DNA from: Collinsella sp.
GTDB lineage: Bacteria > Actinomycetota > Coriobacteriia > Coriobacteriales > Coriobacteriaceae
Direction: 5' to 3'
DNA length: 64,000 bases
NCBI GenBank assembly: GCA_019413925.1
Contig: DXMY01000049.1
Span: 55,419-119,418 of the forward strand
The translations under genes were made by a program, and so were the position numbers. The notes below the pieces were generated by a model. The model did not search any database and was not told where the DNA came from. It saw nothing but the letters and a program-made list of their open reading frames with translations. Every line of letters begins with the position of its first letter. Position 1 is the first letter of the stretch. Below, piece by piece: positions 1-9,159 of this stretch.

Positions 1-666
1 GGCTATAAATGCGATGCTGGCAAGCGTTAGCAACACCAAAAGCAACGTGAGCGTGCTGTCGCCCGTTGCCACGAGACCAAGCAAGCCGGGCTTCTTGCTG
101 TCAGCAGACTGCACGGGAATCTTCTCGCCATCGTCTTCAGCGGTGATTTCCCAGCGAATTGCCTTGTTTGCGTCGGCAAGCTCGTTGCCCACCGACGTCG
201 GGACAGTTAGTTGCAAATTGAGCACCGTGCTGCCATCGCTCGTAAACGTTGCGATCTGCGTGGGATAGGCGAACACACTGCCTGGCGTTCCCGTCTGGAG
301 CCAACCGGCAGACGCATCGCCCGCCGACGCCGCTAAGGTAATGGGCGACAGCAGGCGTGCCGTCTCGTGATCGACAACGGCACGCACAAACACGCGCACC
401 TGGGACTTTACGCCCGTGGCACGAATCTCTATCTGCTGATCACGCACATCGCCAGGCATCAGATCTTTAAAGGCCGAAAACAAATCGGGCTCCCCCGAGG
501 AGTCCGTCGCCCCCGAGACCGTCAGCTGGCGCGCGTTACCGTCATAGGAAATCGCAGGAGTGTCGGCAAGCGCACGAGCAGGAGCGGCGAGCATGACCAT
601 GCAGAGAATGGCCGCGACCATGCAACGCAAGGAGCGCGTAACGCCTTTGCGAATTGGGAAAGCCAT
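1..666 (-). CDS. Surface protein with sortase-like C-terminal anchor (3' end cut by window edge)
   Basis: Reading from the ATG at 666, the frame stays open to base 1. The start has a strong ribosome site (GGAGGTGCGTAAGT before ATG) and lies 2 bases after the stop of the preceding gene, so it is the last visible gene of the SipW operon. The protein begins with a conventional signal peptide (hydrophobic core, then ARALADT, cleavage expected near residue 35). The middle (about 150 residues) is not recognised. Near the edge the sequence GLVATGDST is followed by a Leu-rich hydrophobic segment, which resembles a sorting signal of LPXTG type (LxxTGD, as in the other surface proteins here), but the basic tail lies outside the window. 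Likely a wall-anchored partner of the SipW-exported proteins; the specific function is unknown. Confidence 0.8.
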   Translation of the reverse strand, partial: MAFPIRKGVTRSLRCMVAAILCMVMLAAPARALADTPAISYDGNARQLTVSGATDSSGEPDLFSAFKDLMPGDVRDQQIEIRATGVKSQVRVFVRAVVDHETARLLSPITLAASAGDASAGWLQTGTPGSVFAYPTQIATFTSDGSTVLNLQLTVPTSVGNELADANKAIRWEITAEDDGEKIPVQSADSKKPGLLGLVATGDSTLTLLLVLLTLASIAFIA

Positions 667-668
667 AC

Positions 669-1238
669 TTACGCACCTCCATGCGGCGGCACCAGCACGC
701 CATCCTCGACCTTGCAGCCCCATGCCTCTTTAACTGCATCGTCGGGCGTTGATTGAATTGCCTGGGTCGAAATGTCAACGACCAGATTCTTGCCATCCGT
801 CTTCTTCTCGGACACGCTCTTGATGAGCACATCGGTTTTGTCCATCGGTGCAACGGGAGACGTCCAGTAGTAGTATCCGTCGGACGCGACAACCCAAGAT
901 GAGGCGGTGTTGGAAGCAGATGCCTTGGACACACTGCCCCAGTCAATGGTGTAGTCGGTGCCGGCAACCGGCTCATCCCACAGGCGCGCGCCATCCTTAT
1001 CCTGCCAGTAGATATCCACCGCGACACGCAGGTATGCCGGAGCCGAGCCCGTGTTTTTTACCGAGACATCCCTTTTCACGTTGTCCTTGAGCGTCTCGTC
1101 CACCGAAGGCGCCACCGAGCCAAAGCCAAACTCGTTGACCAGCACGCCCGTAACCGAAAGCCACGCAAAGGTGCCGACGACGCCGGCCAAAAGGAGGACG
1201 CCGACAAGGAGGGCAACGATCCGCTTGCGCTTAGTCAT
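669..1238 (-). CDS. SipW-cognate exported protein (TasA/camelysin-like), third in operon
   Basis: A 189-residue protein. It starts MTKRKRIVALLVGVLLLAGVVGTFAWLS, a basic stretch plus hydrophobic core ending in the T-x-A-W/F-L pattern typical of SipW-dependent signal peptides. After it comes a mature beta-rich domain that reads like the TasA/camelysin group (NEFGFGSVAPSV, then DVSVKNTGSAPAYLRVAVDIYW). The family includes biofilm-matrix fibre proteins of Bacillus; that role here is inferred. It starts one base after the stop of the 1822-residue gene and ends two bases before the next ATG, so it is translated as part of a tight operon. It is more diverged from the other two cognate proteins than they are from each other in length. 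Confidence 0.85.
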   Translation of the reverse strand: MTKRKRIVALLVGVLLLAGVVGTFAWLSVTGVLVNEFGFGSVAPSVDETLKDNVKRDVSVKNTGSAPAYLRVAVDIYWQDKDGARLWDEPVAGTDYTIDWGSVSKASASNTASSWVVASDGYYYWTSPVAPMDKTDVLIKSVSEKKTDGKNLVVDISTQAIQSTPDDAVKEAWGCKVEDGVLVPPHGGA

Positions 1239-1239
1239 C

Positions 1240-4200
1240 CTAGTCCTCCCTCCTTAGCGTGCCGTTTTCCCAAACATTCTTGGCACGCGAGCCGCCATCG
1301 ACCCATTTGTCCTTCGCGCGCGTGTTGACGCACGTCACCACCGCATCGTCCGCGCTCGAAGCAGACGAAATCGTCAGCTCGGCAGATTTACCGGGCGCCT
1401 TGCCCGGCGTGCTCAGCTCGCCCTCGTAGCGCCATGCCCAATTCGTGTCTTCCTCGACGGTATAGATGCCCGTCGGCGCGGCAAATTGCACGCTGCCGAC
1501 ATACCAGGTCTCGCCGTCTTCGTCGCGCCTCTCGCTAACTTTCACCTCGACCATGCGCGTCTCGGCAGGAGAATCCTCCGACGCCTTGCGTGCCACCTTA
1601 AAGCGGAACGTTTGTCCCATGGCGCTGGCATCGGTGGTCTTTTTGACGATCGTCAGCGCATGGGTCTTGGCGAAGTCGAACACGGCATTGCCGTCGCCTT
1701 GCTTGCCTTCGCCCGTCTTCTTGGACTCCAGGCGGTTGGCCAAGTCGAACGAACCGTTACCCGAGCCCAAGCTGTAGAGCGAGACATACTGGTCGTTAAC
1801 GGGTTCCTCCGTCATGGACGCATCAGGACCGTGGCTCGCCCGCTTAACGGTAACAGTCAGCTGCGTCCCCATAAACGGCTCAGCAAAGCAGACCTTAAAG
1901 GGTGCTTTGTCGGCGCTATTGTCGACTGTGTTGGCGGCGTTGGGATCGAGCAGCCATTTAAGCTGCGCGGTGGTCATGGTTACGTGGTTCTCGGGGTCGG
2001 ATGTATCCTTGGCGACCACGCGATACGTCACGGGATACAGGTCCATGTCGCCCTTAACCGGCTCGTCCTTAAACTCATCCCAAGACTTCGCAGCGCCACC
2101 GTCAGGCACATATCGCCACTCCAGGAAGAGTTCGCGCACGTCACCGCTGGCCGCCCGTTCATCGAGCAGCGCGACGATCTTGAAGTGGGCGCCCGAGTCG
2201 TATGCCACGGACTTTTTCTCCATCTCGGGATTGCCGTCGTTGTCATAGACCTGCTTGCCGCTCTCATCCACCTTGGGAACATCGACGTTATGGACAAAGC
2301 CGGCGCCCGTCGCGCGCTCGCCGTCCGAGTCGACCGTCGCCGTAAAGACGACCGACCCGTCGACACCGTGATAGCGAACCTTATACGGCGCGATCTTGTA
2401 CACCGCGGTGTAGGTCACGCTCTCAAAGGGCTCGCTGCCCTCGAGGGGATACTTCTCGTCATCGGTCAACAGGGTGTATTTGCCATCGGGTTCGTAGTCG
2501 CGCGACCAGCCGACAAAGTCGTACTTGGTGCCATCCTTGCCGACAACCTCAGTTGCAGCTTTTACCTCCAGCGAGATTTGATCACCAGAGTCGGTGCGCG
2601 AAAGATAACGCACGGAACCGCGGTTATCCAGATTGCCATCGATATTCGATTGGACACGTACCGCGCTGGCACGGTAGACCGGATACAACTCCATGGGGGC
2701 CTTGACCACAGTGTTTTTATTCACCATGGAAACGCCGTCCGACCAAACGACATAACCGCTGCCAGCTACCGGCTTAGTTTCCGTCCAGCCCACGAAGGCA
2801 TTGTATGCGTTCGTTGCAGCATCAACCTCGCCGACGTTATACGTAGGCAGCGGCATGCCACCCGTAAGGTTGCCGAGTCTATCGCCCTGCTGGGCTACCT
2901 TGCCATCCACATCTTTGGCATTGAGATGGTACACAACCGCCAACGGCGAATAGTACGCTACAAATGTATAGGTCCCGCCGGGTTCCACCTGATGGGAATA
3001 CGAGTTATCGCCGTTAGGTTCGATCTCTTCAACTTCGCCATTCGGAAGCTCGATCTCAACCTTCTGCAACTTATACAGCTCACCGCCTGCTTTATAAACC
3101 GGCGTCGTAACGTCAGGGGTCACCGTTGCCGTAGCAGGATTGGTGTCCGCGTTGATAACGGGAGCGATGTTGTAGCTAGGCACATTGACCTTGTCCGTAC
3201 CCTCAAAACCTGCGCGATGCAGGTTGGTGGTGTAGCTGACGTCGTACTTTGCGTAGACGGGATAGGCATCCTGCCACTGGGTGACCTTGGACTCGTCGGT
3301 CGCCAGATACGGCTCTGCCTTATCCGGATCACTCGTCACATAGGAGTCGCCGGCGACGTCGTAGATATACTTCCAGACGTCAGAATCCTTCTGGACCTCG
3401 GCGGTCGAAATCCAGCCCAGGAACTTATAGCCCGGCACCGCCATCTCGGCATCGGTCGGAGAGGCTTCGAGGGTCAGGGGGCTCTCATACGATCCCTTCT
3501 CACCATCTTCTGGCTTTTCGGCCACTTTAACCGACTTATTAACATGCGGGTAGTAATACGTGAACGTCGGATCCGCCCCGTTCACCTTGGTCTGCAGCAA
3601 GTTACTCTCATAGCGCCGCGTGGCAGTCCTCACGACATTATCGCCCTTGTTGTAGAAATTAACGTCCGTGGTAATCATCGCGCGAACGTAGTACTTCTTA
3701 TCTGTACGCACCATGCTCTCGATGGGATTTTTCACATATGTCCAATATTCACCATCGCGCTCAAGCGTCCAGAAATTCAGGCGATAGCGATCATTCACCG
3801 GTTTGACCGTTACGTTCAGCGAAGCCGAAGTCCAAGTATCGCTTAGCGTTGCAGCGCCTGGAAAATCGGTATCGGCATAGAGGTTTTTTAGAGTATCGGC
3901 TCCCGTATCGTTTTTAACGTTGTGCGAGTACGCGTTAAGGGGACTCACGACAAGGGTTTCCTTCGTGAAGCGCGTGCCACACGTTTCATAACTATCCTTT
4001 ATGCCGTGGTCAACATGCTCCGGACCCCAGTGAACGACGTTTTCACGCACGAAGGTACTGCCGACGTTTTCCTCAAAGGGCGTTTGATAGCGATTCCAAA
4101 CGGAACAAAGTAGCTTGCTGTCCGTAAACTCATGGTTGGTATAAGCCCGAACGTAATAATCCACTCGGTACTCAAAGCGGGCGATGTAGGTATGCGGCGC

Positions 4201-6708
4201 GGTTAAATCGACATCGGCGGGGAGCGTATCGCTGGGATCGCGGCTTACGCGCACCTCAAGCGGGGCATCCTCGGTTCCCTTGTTTTCGTACCAACCCAGG
4301 AAGCGGTAGCCGTCGGGCAGCGCACCGTCCTCAGATAAAGGTTTGTTGTCCACGTCGCACACCTGCACCGTGTACACACCGGTGCCATCCTCGGCAGTCT
4401 CAACCTTAACGACAGTTTTGCCCACGCCCGCGCGCTGGGTCTTATCGTCAAGCTCATCCCGCTCATTGCCCTCAAACACCGTCATGATGTTCGACACATA
4501 GTCGGTGTACACCGGATAAAGATCGGTAGGGCCAAGCACAGTGATCTCAGCGCCGGCAGGATAGAACGCACCGGCGTTTTTTAGCTCGGCAAGCTCAGGC
4601 GAGGTAATGGCCGCATAGCCGCCATGCATCCCTTCCTCGCCGCTGGGCTTCGTGGCCCAGCCGATAAATGTGGCGCTGGCAGATAGAGCGCCGCGGTCCG
4701 CAGGGGCAACCGGCGTTAAACCAACACCATAGCGGTACCAGTCCGTCGACTTGTCGTGCTCGACGCCGCTTTGCCAATCAAGCGTCTCACCCTTAACGTT
4801 ATAGAACAGCACCTGCGCCTCGTATGAAGCGATAAAGAGGTCGTTACCCTTGAAGCCGAGTTTTTCATCGACGCCGCTTCCGTTGTCGGCGGTGTAGGTC
4901 GAAGCCTTATCGTGGGCCGTGTTCTCCTCGACGCGCTTGTCAGCATCGACAGCAGCAGCATCGGTCTTGCCGTTAAACCAGGCGTTATCGGCATCGATGC
5001 GGTTCACATTGACTCCGGACTCGCGGAACCAGCCCATGAAGCGATAGCCGCCGTTCGCCTCGCTCAGCCCCGCGGGCTTTGCGGAGGTTTCCTGCCTGAA
5101 CGTTACCGACGTATCGCCCTGGGCCAAGCCCTGGGCCGTTCCCGCCAGCACGGCGCTCACGGCAAAGGCATATGGGTCCGAGGTCGCCTGATCAATACCA
5201 AGTTTGGTTGCCTCGATGGTCGCGGTGCCCGCACCGGGAAAATCGATCGTCGCCTTAACGCTCTGGCCATGCACGGGAATCTTCAGCTTGTAATCCATCG
5301 CCCACTCATTGGTGTGCTGGCCACCCAGGGCATCGTCGTTGTCGGTCGAGCGCATGGTGCCGGCACAAAAATCGTAGTCGTGCTCTTCCCACAGCTCGCG
5401 CGTGGTGTAGCGCTCGTCGTCCCATGGACCATAGCTGTCGCCCTTGGTGGTACCATCGCCGCCAAACGAAGGGATCTTTTTCTTAGCCGCGGTACCCTGG
5501 CTGCTGCCTTTTAGGCTCACGCTCGGCTTAAAGTAGCACTCGGTGACCGTGGCATCATCCTTGTTGGCACGCGCGGCAATGCCGCCAAGGTTCACATCGT
5601 TTTGAATGATGGGGATCACGGCGATGGGGTTGTATTGACGCGAGCTCAGGTCACCTGCAAAGTGGCTGCGGACGAGCTCATTGCCTTCTTTGGTTAAAAT
5701 ACGACCCGCCAGGCCACCCGTCCACGCGCGCGTCACGGCGACAACGCCCACGTACGACGCGGCATAGCTGTAGCACTGCGCCGTCGAGAAGCAGTCGATA
5801 ATCTTGGCGTTACCCGCCATGCAGCCCACAAAACCCGAGGCATACACGTTGTTGCCGCCCAGAGCGCCAACGGCCACGTCGTACTTATTGGTGACGTCGG
5901 TCATGCCATTCGCGGCAATCGAGCCGTCCTCCTTGCGCGTAGGCGTAACGCGGCAGTACTCAATCGTCGAATTTGTAACGTAGCCGGCAAACGCCGCCAT
6001 ATACAGGCCCTCGCCGCCAATTGCCTGTACGCCCGAGGTCGTATTGTTGACGGCACGGCCGCCACGGACCTCGCAGTTGTAGAGAGTGCAGCCGTCGAGC
6101 TCGCCGGCGATGAGACCGCCCTCAAAGCCTGCGTTGGTAATGAGGTTGAGAGCATTGTTGGCGCAGGTCACGTGCAGCGTGCTCTCCATGACCATAACGT
6201 TTTCGAAGCGCGTTTTGACGGCCTTGCCCACGATAATGCCACCGCGGAAGTCCGCCCACACGTTGGCGTCCTTGACCAGGAAGTTTTTGATGGTGGCACC
6301 GTTGGTCTCGGCAAAAAATCCCGTATCGCGCTCGGGGTCAAAAGCGTCTTTATCGTAGCTCAGGCCCTCAACGGTGTGGTTTTGACCATCGAACACGCCC
6401 TTAAACGGATGCTCCTTGTTGCCAAACGACAGATGCTTAACGGTGTGCGAGACAATGGTCTTCATGTCGTCATCATTAAGCACGATATCGTTATCGAGAT
6501 AAACGCGCCAGCCGGACGTATCGCGCTCACGCGAAAGCGCCACGTACACCAAAAAGTCGTTCGCGTTTTTGATGTGGTATTCGTTTGTGTTCTCGGGCAC
6601 GTCCTCGGCATGCACCACCGTTGGCAGCGCCATAACGCAGCAAAGGGCAATCGCCGCGACGGCAACTAGCCTGCTAAGCACGCCCCGGTTCATGTTCTTG
6701 ATCTTCAT
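1240..6708 (-). CDS. Giant secreted protein: GLUG-like beta-helix plus InlB-type repeats
   Basis: An 1822-residue protein. It has a conventional signal peptide (residues 1-34, ending VVHA-ED). Residues about 45-400 form a repetitive Gly-rich beta-helix of GLUG style (FDGQNHTVEGL, GGLIAGELDGCTLYN, GGLAGRI). Residues about 500-1450 carry at least six InlB/Listeria-Bacteroides-type repeats recognisable by an aromatic-x-GW core (YRFMGWF near 557, ATFIGWA near 680, YRFLGWY near 802, YKFLGWI near 1095, NAFVGWT near 1307, YDFVGWS near 1400). The last 180 residues contain a Cna-B-like domain (FRFKVARK, then YTVEED, then VTCVNTR). There is no LPXTG motif or C-terminal membrane segment; the protein ends in a short KWVDGG tail. 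Lying between SipW-cognate genes with 1-3 base spacings, it is probably incorporated into the same surface structure. Confidence 0.85.
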   Translation of the reverse strand: MKIKNMNRGVLSRLVAVAAIALCCVMALPTVVHAEDVPENTNEYHIKNANDFLVYVALSRERDTSGWRVYLDNDIVLNDDDMKTIVSHTVKHLSFGNKEHPFKGVFDGQNHTVEGLSYDKDAFDPERDTGFFAETNGATIKNFLVKDANVWADFRGGIIVGKAVKTRFENVMVMESTLHVTCANNALNLITNAGFEGGLIAGELDGCTLYNCEVRGGRAVNNTTSGVQAIGGEGLYMAAFAGYVTNSTIEYCRVTPTRKEDGSIAANGMTDVTNKYDVAVGALGGNNVYASGFVGCMAGNAKIIDCFSTAQCYSYAASYVGVVAVTRAWTGGLAGRILTKEGNELVRSHFAGDLSSRQYNPIAVIPIIQNDVNLGGIAARANKDDATVTECYFKPSVSLKGSSQGTAAKKKIPSFGGDGTTKGDSYGPWDDERYTTRELWEEHDYDFCAGTMRSTDNDDALGGQHTNEWAMDYKLKIPVHGQSVKATIDFPGAGTATIEATKLGIDQATSDPYAFAVSAVLAGTAQGLAQGDTSVTFRQETSAKPAGLSEANGGYRFMGWFRESGVNVNRIDADNAWFNGKTDAAAVDADKRVEENTAHDKASTYTADNGSGVDEKLGFKGNDLFIASYEAQVLFYNVKGETLDWQSGVEHDKSTDWYRYGVGLTPVAPADRGALSASATFIGWATKPSGEEGMHGGYAAITSPELAELKNAGAFYPAGAEITVLGPTDLYPVYTDYVSNIMTVFEGNERDELDDKTQRAGVGKTVVKVETAEDGTGVYTVQVCDVDNKPLSEDGALPDGYRFLGWYENKGTEDAPLEVRVSRDPSDTLPADVDLTAPHTYIARFEYRVDYYVRAYTNHEFTDSKLLCSVWNRYQTPFEENVGSTFVRENVVHWGPEHVDHGIKDSYETCGTRFTKETLVVSPLNAYSHNVKNDTGADTLKNLYADTDFPGAATLSDTWTSASLNVTVKPVNDRYRLNFWTLERDGEYWTYVKNPIESMVRTDKKYYVRAMITTDVNFYNKGDNVVRTATRRYESNLLQTKVNGADPTFTYYYPHVNKSVKVAEKPEDGEKGSYESPLTLEASPTDAEMAVPGYKFLGWISTAEVQKDSDVWKYIYDVAGDSYVTSDPDKAEPYLATDESKVTQWQDAYPVYAKYDVSYTTNLHRAGFEGTDKVNVPSYNIAPVINADTNPATATVTPDVTTPVYKAGGELYKLQKVEIELPNGEVEEIEPNGDNSYSHQVEPGGTYTFVAYYSPLAVVYHLNAKDVDGKVAQQGDRLGNLTGGMPLPTYNVGEVDAATNAYNAFVGWTETKPVAGSGYVVWSDGVSMVNKNTVVKAPMELYPVYRASAVRVQSNIDGNLDNRGSVRYLSRTDSGDQISLEVKAATEVVGKDGTKYDFVGWSRDYEPDGKYTLLTDDEKYPLEGSEPFESVTYTAVYKIAPYKVRYHGVDGSVVFTATVDSDGERATGAGFVHNVDVPKVDESGKQVYDNDGNPEMEKKSVAYDSGAHFKIVALLDERAASGDVRELFLEWRYVPDGGAAKSWDEFKDEPVKGDMDLYPVTYRVVAKDTSDPENHVTMTTAQLKWLLDPNAANTVDNSADKAPFKVCFAEPFMGTQLTVTVKRASHGPDASMTEEPVNDQYVSLYSLGSGNGSFDLANRLESKKTGEGKQGDGNAVFDFAKTHALTIVKKTTDASAMGQTFRFKVARKASEDSPAETRMVEVKVSERRDEDGETWYVGSVQFAAPTGIYTVEEDTNWAWRYEGELSTPGKAPGKSAELTISSASSADDAVVTCVNTRAKDKWVDGGSRAKNVWENGTLRRED

Positions 6709-6711
6709 AGG

Positions 6712-7371
6712 CTAGTTCGCCTCCGGCCAGCCCGCGACGTCAAGCACGTCGAGGACGGTATCGCTTGCCTGCTGGTTTTTGGCCTGCACGGCCTGAACGT
6801 CGATATCGAGCCTGTATGAGCCGCCGCGCGCGGCATCGTGGTAGTCGCCCACAAAGTGCAGCGAGTCCATGAGGCTTTCCGTCATGGCGCTGGGGTCGAG
6901 CACGCCGCCACGCCCATCCAATCCGCGGTAGTAGTACCACCCATCGCCGCCATCGATCCACGGGGACCCCTCGCCCGCGTTCACGTGAAAGACAACGTTG
7001 CCCGAGGCGTTCGCGCTCGAACCGTCGGGCGCCACCGACGCCATACGCAGGCGCGCGCGAACGTACTCAGGCTGCGCGCCGGCGTTCTCCACGCGTACAA
7101 TGCGGCTGATGTCAGAGCCCCCGGCCTTGGTGTCGGGATAGTCCCCGCGCTCGTTGGCCTCAAACGGAATCTCCTCGCCCCGCTCGTTGAGGGTGTATTC
7201 GCAGACTCGTACCTTCACGCTGCCAAACGATAGAACGTTGTTCACCGGAACCATATCAACGGTAAAAGCCAGCGTGCCACACATGCACGCCAGGGCCAAC
7301 AGCGCAATCGCGGCAAGCGCCAAGGTGCGTTTCTGATTGTCGGAAAGATTGTTGAGCATTACGTTCGCCAA
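6712..7371 (-). CDS. SipW-cognate exported protein (TasA/camelysin-like), second in operon
   Basis: A 219-residue protein. The N-terminus (MANVMLNNLSDNQKRTLALAAIALLALACMCGTLAFTVD) is an alternate, SipW-type signal with a long hydrophobic core and a TLAF motif. The next segment (NNVLSFGSVKVRVCEY) matches the beginning of mature TasA-like proteins. A VRVENAGAQPEYVRARLRM stretch parallels SVKNTGSAPAYLRVAV in the third cognate protein, showing that the two share a fold. It ends 3 bases before the ATG of the giant protein gene. Inferred role: a secreted fibre or matrix subunit processed by the SipW peptidase encoded at 8283-8840. Confidence 0.85.
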   Translation of the reverse strand: MANVMLNNLSDNQKRTLALAAIALLALACMCGTLAFTVDMVPVNNVLSFGSVKVRVCEYTLNERGEEIPFEANERGDYPDTKAGGSDISRIVRVENAGAQPEYVRARLRMASVAPDGSSANASGNVVFHVNAGEGSPWIDGGDGWYYYRGLDGRGGVLDPSAMTESLMDSLHFVGDYHDAARGGSYRLDIDVQAVQAKNQQASDTVLDVLDVAGWPEAN

Positions 7372-7446
7372 TCGTCGATAAAAAGGGGGACCGAGATCCC
7401 AGCCCGAATATAGAGGTGGGGGCGGGCCGGGATCTCAGTGGGGGGA

Positions 7447-8211
7447 TTAAGCCTGAGCCTGAGTCTTAGCCCATTCCTTGGCCTGCTTAAGGGCATTCTG
7501 CGCGTCAGCATTTTCACCCTGCTCGGTGCCATTCTGGCCCGCGCCAAAGATGTAGGCAGAGACCGTCATCGTGGGAGCCTGTTTCGGGTCAGTAGTAGTC
7601 TCGACAACATCGGTGTTGTTCATGGCAGAGGGAATCGTCACGGCAGTGAAAAGCTCATCGGTATAAACGTCCTGCGCTGCTTTGTTGGCTTCGAGCTTTG
7701 CAGGCAGGTTCTCTGCGGCAGAGTTCTTGGAGTACATAAACAGACCGCTCACGTACTGGTTGCCAGAGTTGTCAGATTGGTTGGTCTTGACTTGACCCTC
7801 AACGGGCTTCCAATTCGTATTTTTGAGCGTAAAGTACGGGGTCTTTTCAAGGCTGGTGCCAGGCTTGACGATGGCATTCTTTACGTAAATGAATACGTAT
7901 GCATCATCAGAGCCAGCCTTGATGCCGACATTGGGGTTCTTGGCCACAGTGGCGCCAGGAACCATCTTGGAGTTGGCAACCCACTGGGTCTCGAACAGGT
8001 AGGCCTTTTCAGTGTTCGGATTATCGGGGTCCGGTTTCTCGGGATCGGTCGGATCAGGCTTGTTTTCCGGGTGGCCAAAGCTACCCACCGTGAACACGTT
8101 GTCAATGTGCTCCTGCGCCGTCAGCCATGCATAGGTACCCACACCGGCGGCCATCACCAACAGCAGCAGGGCGGCAATGATGCCGTAGCGCTTTTTCTTC
8201 TTGTTTTCCAT
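7447..8211 (-). CDS. SipW-cognate exported protein (TasA/camelysin-like), first in operon
   Basis: I chose the ATG at 8211 because AAAGGAAGAG lies just upstream and the protein then starts MENKKKKRYGIIAALLLLVMAAGVGTYAWLT, an ideal SipW-type signal; a longer open frame upstream overlaps sipW and lacks such features. The product is 254 residues. After HIDNVFTVGSFG there is a Pro/Asp-rich insertion (PDPTDPEKPDPDNP, about residues 50-65), then the TasA-like domain with an Asn/Gln-rich C-terminal half (QSDNSGNQYVSG, NNTDVVE). It follows sipW by 71 bases. Probably the major substrate of that peptidase and a candidate fibre subunit; no fibre-forming activity can be read from sequence alone. Confidence 0.85.
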   Translation of the reverse strand: MENKKKKRYGIIAALLLLVMAAGVGTYAWLTAQEHIDNVFTVGSFGHPENKPDPTDPEKPDPDNPNTEKAYLFETQWVANSKMVPGATVAKNPNVGIKAGSDDAYVFIYVKNAIVKPGTSLEKTPYFTLKNTNWKPVEGQVKTNQSDNSGNQYVSGLFMYSKNSAAENLPAKLEANKAAQDVYTDELFTAVTIPSAMNNTDVVETTTDPKQAPTMTVSAYIFGAGQNGTEQGENADAQNALKQAKEWAKTQAQA

Positions 8212-8282
8212 CGTTCTCTTCCTTTCGAAAATCGACTTCCCCGGCAACGGCCCTTGCCGTTGCCGACACCTCTCCCCTGCCG

Positions 8283-8840
8283 CTATGAACGCCGCTCCCT
8301 CGCATGCGCGCGGGCATGCTTGCCCGCAGGCTCGTCGGGAACCACCCGATCGAGCACTATCGACGCCGCGACCAGCAGCGCCAGAACGGCCACCACAACA
8401 AGCAAACCGGGCATCGTCGTGCAATATGCGTTAACGAAGCCCAGGTAAGGGACACAAAAAGAGACAGTGCCGATCACGCGTGAAAAAGGCGTCTGCTCGG
8501 CATCGTGCATGATGGTTCCATCTGCATTTTTGTTTGCGATTCCCTGCGTGCCGATCGTCTGCGCGGCAGGGTCGATCTCGTACACCTGGTGCGTCACCAC
8601 GGCGCCGTCCGATCGGTAAAAGGTTGCATTGTCGCCCACGGTAATATCCGTTGGCTCAACCTGGCGGACAAACACCATGGAGCCAACGGGAAGATCGGGT
8701 TCCATAGAGCCCGAAAGCACAGCAAAGGGCATGTATCCAAATGCGCGAGGCACAAAAGAAACAACGGCAAGGGCTATGACAAGCGCGAACGCCAAGCTAC
8801 TCAAAAGTGCAATAAATCGTTTGAGTCTACGCGCAGCCAA
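8283..8840 (-). CDS. sipW: Signal peptidase I, SipW (ER/archaeal) type
   Basis: A 185-residue membrane protein with an N-terminal transmembrane segment (residues 9-30). The catalytic SGSMEP motif follows, with Ser45 as the nucleophile. Next are the PVGSMVFV strand and a GAVVTHQVYEI block in which His84 occupies the place of the Lys used by ordinary bacterial signal peptidases. This Ser/His arrangement defines the SipW/ER type. A second hydrophobic segment lies at residues 142-165, followed by a basic tail. It is the first gene of the surface operon and is directly followed by a protein with a SipW-type signal, so its substrates are most likely the three cognate proteins at 7447-8211, 6712-7371 and 669-1238. 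Confidence 0.92.
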   Translation of the reverse strand: MAARRLKRFIALLSSLAFALVIALAVVSFVPRAFGYMPFAVLSGSMEPDLPVGSMVFVRQVEPTDITVGDNATFYRSDGAVVTHQVYEIDPAAQTIGTQGIANKNADGTIMHDAEQTPFSRVIGTVSFCVPYLGFVNAYCTTMPGLLVVVAVLALLVAASIVLDRVVPDEPAGKHARAHARERRS

Positions 8841-9138
8841 AGTGATAATTCATCCCCCTTGAGGACCTATTCGACCCATCCAAAGGTCAGCAAGTTTCAA
8901 CAGGAACCGCAAGGCGCTTGAAAAGTGAGTCCGAAATAAGCCAATTTGGAATCTTTTCGTAATAAAAACATAGCGATGTGCTACACATTTTTCAATGTTT
9001 TGTCGCTAAATGCTACCTATTTTGGCGTAAGTGGTCATTTATCACCAAATTAGTCTGTTTTATCCAATATCTGTGACTAACCCCCTACGCAACTTCCCCA
9101 TAGAGGGATCATTTTTTTGCGAAACTAAAATAATGGTA
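8841..9138 (-). other. AT-rich leader region upstream of sipW
   Basis: About 300 bases without a credible gene and far richer in A/T than their surroundings. Read on the minus strand, the segment 8966-9003 can pair TAGCGA with TCGCTA around an inner ACATT/AATGT pairing, and a TGGTGATAAATGACCA quasi-palindrome lies near 9038-9053. If the promoter is near 9130-9160 this is a long, possibly structured 5' leader. I could not match it to a known riboswitch. Confidence 0.4.
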
Positions 9139-9159
9139 CCCCCCCCCACATTAAAACAA
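9130..9159 (-). promoter_or_regulatory. Candidate promoter with a G9 tract in the spacer, reading toward sipW
   Basis: On the minus strand TTGTTT (9154-9159) is followed 18 bases later by CATTAT (9130-9135), with an uninterrupted run of nine G (9139-9147 on the plus strand as C9) inside the spacer. The hexamers match the consensus 3/6 and 4/6, so this is a weak candidate. A homopolymer between -35 and -10 is the arrangement of known phase-variable promoters such as neisserial porA. Loss of one G would give a 17-base spacer. Confidence 0.35.

Noticed and set aside
1486..3846. Long plus-strand open frame (786 codons) opposite the 1822-residue gene
   Set aside because: Arises from codon bias on the opposite strand; no ribosome site, signal or domain, whereas the minus-strand gene has clear repeats.
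8212..8424. 71-residue N-terminal extension of the first SipW-cognate protein
   Set aside because: It overlaps sipW in another frame, has no ribosome site, and would bury the signal peptide.
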